A DNA stretch of 64,000 nucleotides. Origin: Kitasatospora sp. NA04385 (GTDB lineage: Bacteria > Actinomycetota > Actinomycetes > Streptomycetales > Streptomycetaceae). The DNA lies in the NCBI RefSeq assembly GCF_013364235.1, contig NZ_CP054919.1:2336810-2400809 (forward strand), given 5' to 3'. The notes beneath the pieces are model-generated. The model ran no database searches and was not told the origin of the DNA. It worked only from the letters and a program-made list of their open reading frames with translations. Shown here piece by piece: positions 16,780 to 24,763 of the stretch. Every line of letters starts with the position of its first letter. The stretch's first letter is position 1. The position numbers and the translations under genes are program-made.

Positions 16780-17696
16780 CCGGCCACCCCCCGCGCCACC
16801 CCTCCCCCGGCGCCCGCCTCCCACTCGCCGTCCTCACCGCCTGCGCGGCCCTCCCCGACCCGGCCGCCGGCACCTCCGCCGCCACCACCGGCCACCGCGC
16901 CCACCGCCGCCCCTCCCCCTTCTCCCGCCTCCCACTCGCCGCCCTCACCGCCTGCGCAGCCCTCCCCCGCCCGGCCGCCGGCACCTCCGCCGCCACCACC
17001 GGCCACCGCGCCCACCGCCGCCCCTCCCCCTTCTCCCGCCGTCCCTTCCCTCTCTTCCCGCTCGCCGTCCTCACCCTCCTCGCCGCCTGCGCAGCCCTCC
17101 TCGGCCCGGCCGCCGGTACCTCCGCCGCCGCCGAGTACCGCTACTGGTCGTTCTGGAAGGGCGGCACCGACGGCTGGGCCTACCAGCAGGTCGGCCCGGC
17201 CGGGAACGTGCCGGCGGACGGGGCGGTGGACGGCTGGCGGTTCGTGCTGAGCCCGGACGGCGGCCAGGAGACGCCGCGTCCCGGCCCGGCGCCCGACTTC
17301 GCCTCGGTCTGCCGGGACACCGCGCCCGACGGCGGCCACAAGCGGGTCGCCGTGGTGCTGGACTTCGGCACCGCGCAGGACGCCCCGAACGGCGAACAGC
17401 CGCCCGCCGCCCGCTCGGTGTGCGCCTCGGTGCCGACCGCGGCGAACTCCGCCGAGGTGCTGGCCGCGGTCGCCGCGCCGCTGCGCTACGACTCCGGCGC
17501 GATGCTGTGCGCGATCGCCGGCTACCCGCACGCGGGCTGCGGCGAGCAGGTCGCGGCGGGCGGCGGCTCCACCGCCGCGGCGGGCGGCTCGGACGGTGAC
17601 GGCGGCCCGAGCGTGGGCCTTTTCGCCGGTGTCGGCGCGGTGGTCCTGCTGGGCGCGGGCGCGGTCTGGCAGGCCCGTCGCCGCCGCACCCGCTGA
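16776..17696 (+). CDS. SCO2322-family secreted protein with triplicated signal region
   Basis: The 306-aa product has a C-terminal domain opening YRYWSFWKGGTDGWAYQQVG, which marks the SCO2322 family. Two cysteine-containing segments and a C-terminal transmembrane helix plus RRRRTR follow. The first ~115 residues are unusual: a 37-residue block (PSPFSRLPLAALTACAALPR...GHRAHRR) occurs three times, each copy resembling a signal peptide. The third copy, next to the mature domain, would be the working one. The start codon overlaps the previous stop (ATGA). As part of the B12-riboswitch operon between a toroid surface protein and the ECF transporter, it probably helps in vitamin capture. Confidence 0.8.
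   Translation: MTGHPPRHPSPGARLPLAVLTACAALPDPAAGTSAATTGHRAHRRPSPFSRLPLAALTACAALPRPAAGTSAATTGHRAHRRPSPFSRRPFPLFPLAVLTLLAACAALLGPAAGTSAAAEYRYWSFWKGGTDGWAYQQVGPAGNVPADGAVDGWRFVLSPDGGQETPRPGPAPDFASVCRDTAPDGGHKRVAVVLDFGTAQDAPNGEQPPAARSVCASVPTAANSAEVLAAVAAPLRYDSGAMLCAIAGYPHAGCGEQVAAGGGSTAAAGGSDGDGGPSVGLFAGVGAVVLLGAGAVWQARRRRTR
16800..17135 (+). repeat. Three 111-bp in-frame repeats
   Basis: Units begin at 16800, 16911 and 17022. The first two are close copies. The third diverges, with extra Pro/Phe and Leu codons. Each encodes a signal-peptide-like segment of the SCO2322-family protein. Confidence 0.9.
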
Positions 17697-17698
17697 GC

Positions 17699-18871
17699 AT
17701 GTCCGTCCACCGCCTGCCCCGCGCAGCCGCCGACACCCCCGCCGACACCCCCGCCGCAGCGCCCCCGCAGCGCCGTTCGGCGGCCGTGCACAGCCGGTCG
17801 CTGCCACGGCAGTTGCACCCGGGGGCGTGGTGGCTGTGGTCGCTGGGCCTGGCCGCGGCGGCCAGCCGGACCACCAACCCGCTGCTCCTGCTGTTGATCC
17901 TGGCGGTGGCGGGTTTCGTGGTCGCGGCCCGGCGCGGCGACGCCCCCTGGGCGCGCTCGTACGCGGCGTTCCTGCGGCTGGGCCTGCTGGTGCTGGCCGC
18001 CCGGATGGTGTTCGCGGTGCTGCTGGGCTCCCCCGTCGGCGGCACCCACGTCCTGTTCACGCTGCCCCAGGTCCCGCTGCCCGCCTGGGCGCAGGGCGTC
18101 CGGCTGGGCGGCGCGGTGACGCTGGAGGGGGTGCTGTTCGCGCTGTACGAGGGGCTGCGGCTGGCGGTGCTGCTGGCGTGCGTGGGCGCGGCGAACGCGC
18201 TGGCCTCGCCGTCGCGGCTGCTGCGCTCGCTGCCGGGCGCGCTGTACGAGGCGGGCGTGGCGGCGGTGGTGGCGCTGACCTTCGCGCCGAACCTGGTCGC
18301 GGACGTGCGGCGGCTGCGCGCGGCGCGTCGGCTGCGCGGGCGCTCGGACCGGGGGGTGCGGGCGGTGCTGTCGGTCGGACTGCCGGTGCTGGAGGGCGCG
18401 TTGGAGCGTTCGGTGGCGCTGGCCGCGGCGATGGACACCCGCGGTTTCGGCCGGACGGTGGCCGTCCCGCGCCGGGTGGTGCGCACGGCCGGGGCGCTGA
18501 CCCTGACGGGGCTGCTGGCGGTGTGCTCGGCGACGTACGGCCTGCTGACCGCGGGCACCCACCCGTGGGCGCTGCCGGTGCTGCTGGCGGGTGCCGCCGC
18601 GGCCGGGGCGGGCCTGGTGCTGGGCGGCCGCCGTTCGGCCCGCACCCGCTACCGGCCCGATCCGTGGGCGCTGCCGGAGTGGCTGACGGCCGCCTCGGGG
18701 GCGCTGGTCGCGGCCGCGCTGATCTGGTACTCGGGCCGCTGGCCGGGGGCGCTGGCCCCGAGCGTCGTCCCGCCGACCGCCCCGACCCTGCCGCTGCTGC
18801 CCGCACTGGCCGCGCTGGTCGGCCTGCTGCCCGCCTTCGTCACTCCCGAGCCGCCCCGGAGCACCCGGTGA
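17699..18871 (+). CDS. ECF transporter T component (EcfT/CbiQ)
   Basis: The 390-aa membrane protein has 5-7 hydrophobic segments. The cytoplasmic coupling region reads AARRLRGRSDRGVRAVLSVG, then AAAMDTRGFG, with the Ala-Arg-Gly signatures that contact the two ATPases in ECF importers. ATG 17699 lies 2 bases after the preceding stop. It should form one complex with the fused ATPase and the S component encoded downstream. The junction with the ATPase gene has been expanded by a C-rich repeat. Confidence 0.88.
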   Translation: MSVHRLPRAAADTPADTPAAAPPQRRSAAVHSRSLPRQLHPGAWWLWSLGLAAAASRTTNPLLLLLILAVAGFVVAARRGDAPWARSYAAFLRLGLLVLAARMVFAVLLGSPVGGTHVLFTLPQVPLPAWAQGVRLGGAVTLEGVLFALYEGLRLAVLLACVGAANALASPSRLLRSLPGALYEAGVAAVVALTFAPNLVADVRRLRAARRLRGRSDRGVRAVLSVGLPVLEGALERSVALAAAMDTRGFGRTVAVPRRVVRTAGALTLTGLLAVCSATYGLLTAGTHPWALPVLLAGAAAAGAGLVLGGRRSARTRYRPDPWALPEWLTAASGALVAAALIWYSGRWPGALAPSVVPPTAPTLPLLPALAALVGLLPAFVTPEPPRSTR

Positions 18872-19074
18872 CCGCCCCCGCCCCGCCCACCCTCCCCGCC
18901 CCACCCGCCGTCCCCTGCCCGCCCACGTCCACCCCGCTCGCCCTCCCCTGCCCGCCCACGTCCACCCCGCTCGCCCTCCCCGCCCCACCTGCCGTCCCCG
19001 CCCCACCTGCCGTCCCCTCCCCACATCCCCTCCCCTGCCCGCCCACGTCCACCCCGCCCCGGAGCACCCGGTGA
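18868..19074 (+). repeat. C-rich minisatellite with duplicated gene junction
   Basis: The end of the ecfT gene, CCGCCCCGGAGCACCCGGTG (18851-18870), recurs at 19054-19073, where it holds the ribosome-binding site and start of the ATPase gene. Between the copies are three TGCCCGCCCACGTCCACCCC units (18916, 18949, 19036) and shorter CCGCCCCACCTGCCGTCC units. The block is open in one frame for 68 Pro-rich codons from GTG 18868 and ends TGA at 19074. That preserves GTGA coupling at both edges. I regard it as a repeat expansion rather than a gene. Confidence 0.85.
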
Positions 19075-20696
19075 TCACTTTCGAGCAGGTCGGCGTGGAG
19101 TACGCCGGCGCGTCCGCACCCGCCCTGTCCGGCGTCGACCTGACCGTTCCCGAGGGCGAGTTGTGCCTGCTGGTCGGGCCGTCCGGCTCCGGCAAGTCGA
19201 CGCTGCTGGGGACGGTCTGCGGGCTGGTGCCGCACTTCACCGGCGGCACCCTGACCGGCCGGGTCACGGTGGCCGGGCGGGACACCCGCGAGCACCGGCC
19301 GCGCGACCTCGCGGACGTGGTGGGCACCGTCGGGCAGGACCCGGCGGCGCACTTCGTCACCGACACCGTCGAGGAGGAACTCGCCTACGGCATGGAGTCG
19401 ATGGGCCTGGCCCCGGCGGTGATGCGCCGCCGGGTCGAGGAGACCCTCGACCTGCTGGGCCTGGCCGAGCTGCGCGGCCGCGCGCTGTCCTCGCTCTCCG
19501 GCGGGCAGCGGCAGCGGGTGGCGATCGGCTCGGTGCTGACCGTCCACCCGAAGGTGCTGGTGCTGGACGAGCCGACCTCGGCGCTCGACCCGGGCGCCGC
19601 CGAGGAGGTGCTGGCCGTCCTGCAGCGCCTGGTGCACGACCTGGGCACCACCGTGCTGCTGTCCGAGCACCGCCTGGAGCGGGTCGTCCAGTACGCCGAC
19701 CAGGTGCTGCTGCTGCCCGGCTCGGGCGAGCCGCCCGTCCTCGGCGACCCGGCCGCGCTGATGGCCCGCTCGCCCGTCCGGCCGCCGGTGGTCGAACTCG
19801 GGCTGCTGGCGGGCTGGACGCCGCTGCCGCTCACCGTCCGCGACGCCCGCCGCCGGGCGGCCCCGCTGCGCGACCGGCTCCCGGCCCCCGCGCCGCGGCC
19901 GGCCCCGCCCGCCGCCGAGCCGGTCGCCACCGCGAACCGCCTGGTGGTCTCCCGGGGCGCCGTCCCGGCCCTGCGCGGCGTCGAACTCGCCCTCGCCCCG
20001 GGGCAGATCACCGCCCTGATGGGACGCAACGGCGCCGGGAAGTCCACCCTGCTCGGCACCCTGGTCGGCCTGCACGCGCCCGCCTCCGGCACCGTCCGGG
20101 TCGACGGCCGCACCCCGCACCGGACCCGTCCCCAGGAGCTGATCCGCTCCGTCGGGCTCGTCCCGCAGGACCCGCGCGACCTGCTGTACGCGGAGACCGT
20201 CGCCGAGGAGTGCGCCGCCGCCGACCGGGACGCCGGGGCCGAACCCGGCACCTGCCGCGCCCTGCTGGCCGACCTGCTGCCCGGCGTCGCCGACGACCGC
20301 CACCCGCGCGACCTCTCCGAGGGCCAGCGCCTCACCCTCGCGCTGGCCGTCGTGCTGGCCGCCCGCCCGCCCGTCCTGCTGCTCGACGAGCCCACCCGCG
20401 GCCTCGACTACGCCGCCAAGGCCCGCCTGGTCACCGTCCTGCGCGGCCTCGCCGCCGACGGCCACGCCGTCCTGCTCGCCACCCACGACGTCGAACTCGC
20501 CGCCGAACTCGCCCACCGCACCGCCGTGCTGGCCGAGGGCGAGATCGTCGCCGACGGCCCGACCCCCGAAGTCGTCCTCGCCTCGCCCACCTTCGCCCCG
20601 CAGACCGCGAAGATCCTCCCGCCGCACCTCACCGTCCCCGAGGCGGCGGCCGCCCTCGCGGCCCTCACGGCCCCCGCCCCGGAGCCGCCGCGATGA
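19071..20696 (+). CDS. ECF transporter ATPase, two fused domains
   Basis: The 541-aa protein joins two ABC ATPases. Domain 1 has Walker A GPSGSGKST, signature LSGGQRQRV and Walker B VLVLDEPTSALD. Domain 2 (from about residue 290) has GRNGAGKST, an altered signature LSEGQRLTL and LLLDEPTRGLD. Fused EcfA-EcfA' proteins are common in actinobacteria and power vitamin import with EcfT and an S protein. The GTG start at 19071 has GGAG 6 bases upstream, inside the duplicated junction sequence. The stop overlaps the S-component start (ATGA). Confidence 0.9.
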   Translation: MITFEQVGVEYAGASAPALSGVDLTVPEGELCLLVGPSGSGKSTLLGTVCGLVPHFTGGTLTGRVTVAGRDTREHRPRDLADVVGTVGQDPAAHFVTDTVEEELAYGMESMGLAPAVMRRRVEETLDLLGLAELRGRALSSLSGGQRQRVAIGSVLTVHPKVLVLDEPTSALDPGAAEEVLAVLQRLVHDLGTTVLLSEHRLERVVQYADQVLLLPGSGEPPVLGDPAALMARSPVRPPVVELGLLAGWTPLPLTVRDARRRAAPLRDRLPAPAPRPAPPAAEPVATANRLVVSRGAVPALRGVELALAPGQITALMGRNGAGKSTLLGTLVGLHAPASGTVRVDGRTPHRTRPQELIRSVGLVPQDPRDLLYAETVAEECAAADRDAGAEPGTCRALLADLLPGVADDRHPRDLSEGQRLTLALAVVLAARPPVLLLDEPTRGLDYAAKARLVTVLRGLAADGHAVLLATHDVELAAELAHRTAVLAEGEIVADGPTPEVVLASPTFAPQTAKILPPHLTVPEAAAALAALTAPAPEPPR

Positions 20697-21550
20697 CCCC
20701 GCCCGCTCCCGCGACCGCCCCCGCACCTTCTCCCGCGCCCTCTCCCGCCCTGGACCGTCCCGTCCCGCTCGGGCGGCGCTCGCTGCTCTTCCTCTGCCTG
20801 GTCTCCGCGGTCGGCGTGGCCTCCTTCGGCTGGCCGCTGCTCGCCTCCCGCACCTCCGACCTGGTCGGCCACTCCGCCGACGCGCCCTGGCTGTTCGCCC
20901 TGCTGATGCCGCTGCTGCTGGCCGTCCTGTTCGCCCAGCTCTCCGAGAACCGCGACGCCACCGGCGCCCCCGGCCTGGACGCCAAGGCCGTCGCGATGCT
21001 GGGCGTGCTCGCCGCGGCCGGCGCCGCGCTGCGGCCGCTGGGCGCGGGCACCGCCGGCCTGGAGCCGATGTTCTTCCTGATGGTGCTGGCCGGCCGGGCC
21101 CTCGGCCCGGGCTTCGGCTTCGTCCTGGGCGCGCTCACCATGTTCGCCTCGGCCCTGCTCACCGGCGGCGTCGGCCCCTGGCTGCCGTTCCAGATGCTCA
21201 CCATGGGCTGGGTCTGCCTCGGCGCCGGCCTCCTCCCGGGCGCCGCCCGCCTGCGCGGCCGCGCCGAACTGCTGCTGCTCGCCGGGTACGGCGTCCTCGC
21301 CGCCGTCGGCTACGGCACCGTCATGAACCTCCAGGGCTGGCCCTACATCGGCGGCCTGGGCCTGTCGATCTCCTTCGTCCCCGGCGACCCGCTCCCCGCC
21401 AACCTCACCCGCTTCCTCCTCTACTGCCTCACCACCTCCCTCGGCTGGGACCTCTCCCGCGCCGCCCTCACCGCCGTCCTCTGCCTCACCGTCGGCGGCC
21501 CCCTCCTGCGCACCCTGCGCCGCGCCACCCGCCGCGCCGCCTTCCGGTGA
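20693..21550 (+). CDS. ECF transporter S component (substrate binding)
   Basis: The 285-aa protein has a Pro/Ala-rich N-terminus and about six transmembrane segments. They include GRALGPGFGFVLGALTMFAS and WLPFQMLTMGWVCLGAGLL, typical of ECF S proteins. It overlaps the ATPase gene by four bases and is last in the B12-riboswitch operon. The riboswitch makes cobalamin or a cobalamin precursor the most likely substrate. It does not look like CbrT or BtuM by any motif I can cite, so the substrate is inferred from regulation only. Confidence 0.85.
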   Translation: MTPPAPATAPAPSPAPSPALDRPVPLGRRSLLFLCLVSAVGVASFGWPLLASRTSDLVGHSADAPWLFALLMPLLLAVLFAQLSENRDATGAPGLDAKAVAMLGVLAAAGAALRPLGAGTAGLEPMFFLMVLAGRALGPGFGFVLGALTMFASALLTGGVGPWLPFQMLTMGWVCLGAGLLPGAARLRGRAELLLLAGYGVLAAVGYGTVMNLQGWPYIGGLGLSISFVPGDPLPANLTRFLLYCLTTSLGWDLSRAALTAVLCLTVGGPLLRTLRRATRRAAFR

Positions 21551-21599
21551 CACGGCAACGGTGCCCCCTCCGACGGAGGCAGCTGATCCGGGAAGTGCG

Positions 21600-22442
21600 T
21601 CAGATCGCGGTGTCGAGCAGGAGCGAGGCCCGTTCGCGCAGGGGCTTCTCCAGGTCGAGGTTGTCTCCGCGCTGGACGGTCTGGAGCAGCATGGTGATGG
21701 CCGCCAGCTCGGAGAAGCGGCCGGCCGGGGTGTGGAGCAGGTGCCCGAGCTGGTGGCGGACCTGGGCGGCAGTCTCAGGGACGAGCAACGAGTAGGCGTG
21801 CAGCATGGCGGCGTCGAAGCCGGCAGGCGCCAGGCCCCAGCCTTCCCAGTCGAGGATCGACAGAGAGGGTGCCGTCAGGTTGGCCCAATGCAGGTCACCG
21901 TGGGCCGTGCTCCAGGCCGGCGCCCTGCTGTCGACGGCCGCACCGAGGAACTGCGGCATTGCCCGATCCAGGTACTCCTGCCGGACGGCCACCCGGCCGG
22001 TCCGGACTCCGGCCACGCTGTCGAGCGCGCCGGCCAGCCCGAGCCACCAGGCTGCATCGAGGTCGGGCTCATCGCGGAGCACCGGCCCATCCACCGTGAC
22101 CGTGCGATGGGGCACCGGGTCGTACAGCTCAGCCAGGTAGCCGTGTTCGCCGCTGGTCCAAGTGAGTCGACGGCGCAGACGGGGCCGCGGCAGGTTCGAC
22201 GGCATCGACAGCTCGGCGGCCATCGGGCCTTCCCAGAGCTTGCCCTCGGCCTTGTCGGCCGGCGCGCAGACCAGCCGCAGCCAACGGTCGCCGACCGGGG
22301 TGGCCACCAGCCGGCTCAGGGTTCGACCACGCCAGCCCCAGGACTCGGCGCTGCCAACGGGCTTGGCCTGGAACCGGGCAGCCGCGTCGGTGTGGGCCCG
22401 GCGCATCCGGTCGGCGGCTTCGGGCTCAGGTACCGAGTACAT
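21600..22442 (-). CDS. APH-like phosphotransferase in RiPP-like operon
   Basis: This 280-aa protein has the kinase/phosphotransferase catalytic loop HGDLHWANL (His181, Asp183) and the metal-binding ILDWEGWG (Asp198), as in aminoglycoside/choline kinase-like enzymes. No N-terminal Gly-rich loop is obvious. ATG 22442 lies inside the end of the aldo/keto reductase gene (17-bp overlap), so it is coupled to it. It is the last gene of the operon that begins with a 46-aa peptide. It may phosphorylate a peptide Ser/Thr or a small molecule, or serve as a resistance enzyme. It is not a typical antibiotic-resistance enzyme in context. Confidence 0.82.
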   Translation of the reverse strand: MYSVPEPEAADRMRRAHTDAAARFQAKPVGSAESWGWRGRTLSRLVATPVGDRWLRLVCAPADKAEGKLWEGPMAAELSMPSNLPRPRLRRRLTWTSGEHGYLAELYDPVPHRTVTVDGPVLRDEPDLDAAWWLGLAGALDSVAGVRTGRVAVRQEYLDRAMPQFLGAAVDSRAPAWSTAHGDLHWANLTAPSLSILDWEGWGLAPAGFDAAMLHAYSLLVPETAAQVRHQLGHLLHTPAGRFSELAAITMLLQTVQRGDNLDLEKPLRERASLLLDTAI

Positions 22443-23322
22443 CGACGACCCTCCGCAGTACGGCTTCGGACACGGGCGGCCGGCCCACGGTGGACATGGC
22501 TTCGATCCAGTGTCCCGTGCGGTCGGTGGACAGCAGCACGCGCCGCACACCGGGGGCCGACGCCACGACCGCCAACCCGGCCTGAGCCGGTGAGCTGCCG
22601 GGACGGATCAGCTCGGCCAACTGCGAGGTGACCAGCTTGGGCACTTCACCGCCGTGCAGCGGTGCGGAGGCGAACACGTCCAAGCCGGCGGCCCGGGCCT
22701 CGGCGAGCACCCCGCTGCCGTCGAACGCTTCCGCGATGGCTCTCAGCTTCACCAACGACAGCGGTAGCTGGATGGCCTTGAGGTGGTGGTTCGGGCCCCC
22801 GGCCTTTGTCGCCAGGTCGAGCAGCAGCGGGACGCCGAACACGCCGTCGGAGAACCCGTTCCAGGTAGCCACTCCGTACCCGCCGATGGCCTGGCGAGCG
22901 CACGCCTCCTCCAGCGCGGCGAAGGAGGCGTAGAGCCGTTTGCGGACCTGGTCGGGCTCGCAGTGGTGCTCAGGGTTGTGCAGGAACACCACGTCGGGCG
23001 TACGGCCCATCGCGCGCCGGCTGCACTCGATCTGCCAGGCGATGTACTCCGGGGCCAGGCTGTGGCCGCTGGCCGCCTCGACCTCGTCGAGCACCTGGTC
23101 CTTCACCGCCGTGCCACGCAGCGGACGCGGGATGAACCCGACTTTGGTCGAGACCCTGACCTGCGGGTTGTCCCCCAGCACCCGGAACAGGGCTGCCTCG
23201 GCCGAACCGCGGCCGTAGTTGGGAGCGGTGTCGATCCAGTCGGCCGCGTGGGCCGCCGCCATGACGGCGGCCCGTTCGACATCGGTGCAGCGGTACGTTC
23301 CGAGGCCGAGTTGTGCTGTCAC
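22426..23322 (-). CDS. Aldo/keto reductase in RiPP-like operon
   Basis: The 298-aa protein is a shortened aldo/keto reductase. The catalytic tetrad is visible as Asp31 and Tyr36 (IDTAPNYGRG), Lys60 (VSTKVG) and His115 (VFLHNPEHH). It should use NADPH to reduce a carbonyl, or run the reverse reaction. The GTG start at 23322 overlaps the JmjC stop (GTGA), and its 3' end overlaps the kinase gene. Tight coupling to the oxygenase and to a peptide gene suggests action on the same substrate, for example on a carbonyl formed by the oxygenase. That is inference. Confidence 0.85.
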   Translation of the reverse strand: MTAQLGLGTYRCTDVERAAVMAAAHAADWIDTAPNYGRGSAEAALFRVLGDNPQVRVSTKVGFIPRPLRGTAVKDQVLDEVEAASGHSLAPEYIAWQIECSRRAMGRTPDVVFLHNPEHHCEPDQVRKRLYASFAALEEACARQAIGGYGVATWNGFSDGVFGVPLLLDLATKAGGPNHHLKAIQLPLSLVKLRAIAEAFDGSGVLAEARAAGLDVFASAPLHGGEVPKLVTSQLAELIRPGSSPAQAGLAVVASAPGVRRVLLSTDRTGHWIEAMSTVGRPPVSEAVLRRVVDVLGT

Positions 23323-24506
23323 AGGGTGGTCCTCACCGCGGCCACCTGGCCGCTGACGAGTCCGTTCACCGCACCGGCAACCTGCTCGACGGAAAGGCCG
23401 GCGACCGCCGCCAGTTTGCCCAGGCTGTGCGACGAGCCGTCCAAGAGGAGTTGGAGCAGCGGCAGCGCCTCGGCTGTGAACGTCCACTCCTCACCACCCG
23501 CCGTCAGCTGTGGGGCACCATCCGGCAGAATCGCCAGCCGGGGCCGCGCGACCACCAGTTGCACCAGCAACTCCGGCTGCGGCGGGATGCCGGTGACGTA
23601 TGGCAGCGACGGTGCCAGCCGGGCCGATTCCGTCGCGTCGCGGGCCAGGAGGAAGCGGGTGATCACGTCCGGGCCGGCCAGCTCGTCGGCCACCAGCTTG
23701 GCGATCCGGTCCAGGAACTCGCGCTGTTCGCCCTCGGTACCGAACCGGGGCACGTCGGTTCGGATGACCTCGTGACCCCGCAGGATCTCGGACAGCCAGG
23801 TGATCAGGTCGGCACCAGTGGTGGTCTGGAGTCCGCAGGTCAGGTGCAGCGAGTGCCGACCTTCGGATGCGGCCACGGCGTGCCACCAGCCGCGGGGCAG
23901 GTAGAGCACATCACCGGCCGTCAGTACGAGGTCGGCCACTGGCTGCTCCGGCGGTTCTTCGGGCGTGGCGACATCACGACTCATCGGGGCGGTGCGGGTC
24001 GGACCGTACAGCTTCCAGCGCTTCGCGCCGTCGAGCTGGACCACGATCACGTCGTGGTCGTCCCAGTGCGTGCCGAAGCCCTCGGTACCGGTCCAGGAGC
24101 CGTACAGGTTGACCTGCACGGCGGTGCGGAGCCAGTTCTCCAGGTGCTTGGCCAGGCGGCCGACGCCGGGGTGCAGTTCGTCCACCGCGTCCAACACCAG
24201 CGTGGCGCCGTCGGCCAGTTGCTCGTGCAGCGTTGCCGTCTGGAGCCGCTGCCAGGTGGTGCTGCGGCGGGTCACCACCGGCCGGGAGTAGCGGAAGGCC
24301 GGCACCGGTTCACCGTCCGAGGCCAGGCGGAACCGAGGGGTTTCGAGCCGGTGGTGCGTGAGGATGGCGTTGAGGTCATCCCAGCTCACCAGACCGGCGA
24401 CCGACGCGGTATTGCCGCGTACGACGTGGTAGCTGCGGCCGAACGTCCGGGCGAGGAACTGGTCCCCGCCCAGACGCTGGGCCACCGAAGGGGTCTCGGT
24501 GGTCAC
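23319..24506 (-). CDS. JmjC/cupin-type 2-oxoglutarate oxygenase
   Basis: The 395-aa protein has the JmjC core with iron ligands His147 and Asp149 (THWDDHD) and His209 (LPRGWWHAV), preceded by basic residues in KRWKLYG. The C-terminal ~90 residues resemble a winged helix (LLLDGSSHSLGKLAAVAG). The layout recalls the ribosomal oxygenases (YcfD/NO66 type) that hydroxylate protein side chains. Here the gene begins 14 bp after the stop of a 46-aa peptide gene, so the peptide is a likely substrate. GTG 24506 is the only sensible start. It has no good ribosome-binding site, so translation is probably coupled to the peptide gene. Confidence 0.85.
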   Translation of the reverse strand: MTTETPSVAQRLGGDQFLARTFGRSYHVVRGNTASVAGLVSWDDLNAILTHHRLETPRFRLASDGEPVPAFRYSRPVVTRRSTTWQRLQTATLHEQLADGATLVLDAVDELHPGVGRLAKHLENWLRTAVQVNLYGSWTGTEGFGTHWDDHDVIVVQLDGAKRWKLYGPTRTAPMSRDVATPEEPPEQPVADLVLTAGDVLYLPRGWWHAVAASEGRHSLHLTCGLQTTTGADLITWLSEILRGHEVIRTDVPRFGTEGEQREFLDRIAKLVADELAGPDVITRFLLARDATESARLAPSLPYVTGIPPQPELLVQLVVARPRLAILPDGAPQLTAGGEEWTFTAEALPLLQLLLDGSSHSLGKLAAVAGLSVEQVAGAVNGLVSGQVAAVRTTL

Positions 24507-24520
24507 GATGGTGTCAGCCG

Positions 24521-24661
24521 TCAGTCGTTGCTGTCGGAGACACCGGTGGAGCCGCCGTCGGACGGCACCTCGAAGCGGGACCGCACCGCGGTGACCCGGC
24601 GACGGGCGACGAGCAGGCCGTCCTCCTCCGGTTCGGTGGAGGTCGTGGGGTTCTCGGGCAT
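24521..24661 (-). CDS. 46-aa candidate precursor peptide
   Basis: ATG 24661 has an AGAGAGG ribosome-binding site 8 bases upstream. The 46-residue product begins MPENPTTSTEPEEDGLLVAR, an acidic leader-like part. Next come an Arg-rich middle (RRVTAVRSRFEVP) and a Ser/Asp/Gly-rich tail (SDGGSTGVSDSND). It is hydrophilic, lacks Cys and has no signal peptide. It is the first gene of a coupled operon with a JmjC oxygenase, an aldo/keto reductase and an APH-like kinase. This arrangement is that of a ribosomal peptide with its modifying enzymes. I know no RiPP class with this enzyme set. Alternatively it is a small regulatory protein. Confidence 0.7.
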   Translation of the reverse strand: MPENPTTSTEPEEDGLLVARRRVTAVRSRFEVPSDGGSTGVSDSND

Positions 24662-24723
24662 GAGTGGTACCTCTCTCGTCGGTGGAACGGCTTCCAGGCC
24701 GGCCGGTGCCGGCCGGGTTGGGA

Positions 24724-24763
24724 CTTCCGGCCCCGGCCTGCTCGGGCAGGCCGGGGCCGGAAG
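24724..24763. promoter_or_regulatory. 18-bp perfect hairpin in leader of peptide gene
   Basis: Bases 24724-24741 (CTTCCGGCCCCGGCCTGC) pair with 24746-24763 around TCGG. It lies 62 bp before the ATG of the 46-aa peptide gene on the minus strand, so it could be an attenuator or an mRNA-stabilising stem. The 272-bp divergent region also holds the near-palindrome TTGGCGCACCAA at about 24838-24850 and two GTGGCA repeats, possible regulator sites. Confidence 0.7.

Noticed and set aside
18868..19074. 68-aa Pro-rich gene between ecfT and ecfA
   Set aside because: Composed wholly of C-rich repeats with duplicated junction ends, so it is better explained as repeat expansion. It is listed as a repeat.
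23867..24291. Small plus-strand frames opposite the JmjC gene
   Set aside because: No ribosome-binding sites and no recognisable residues; antisense shadows.
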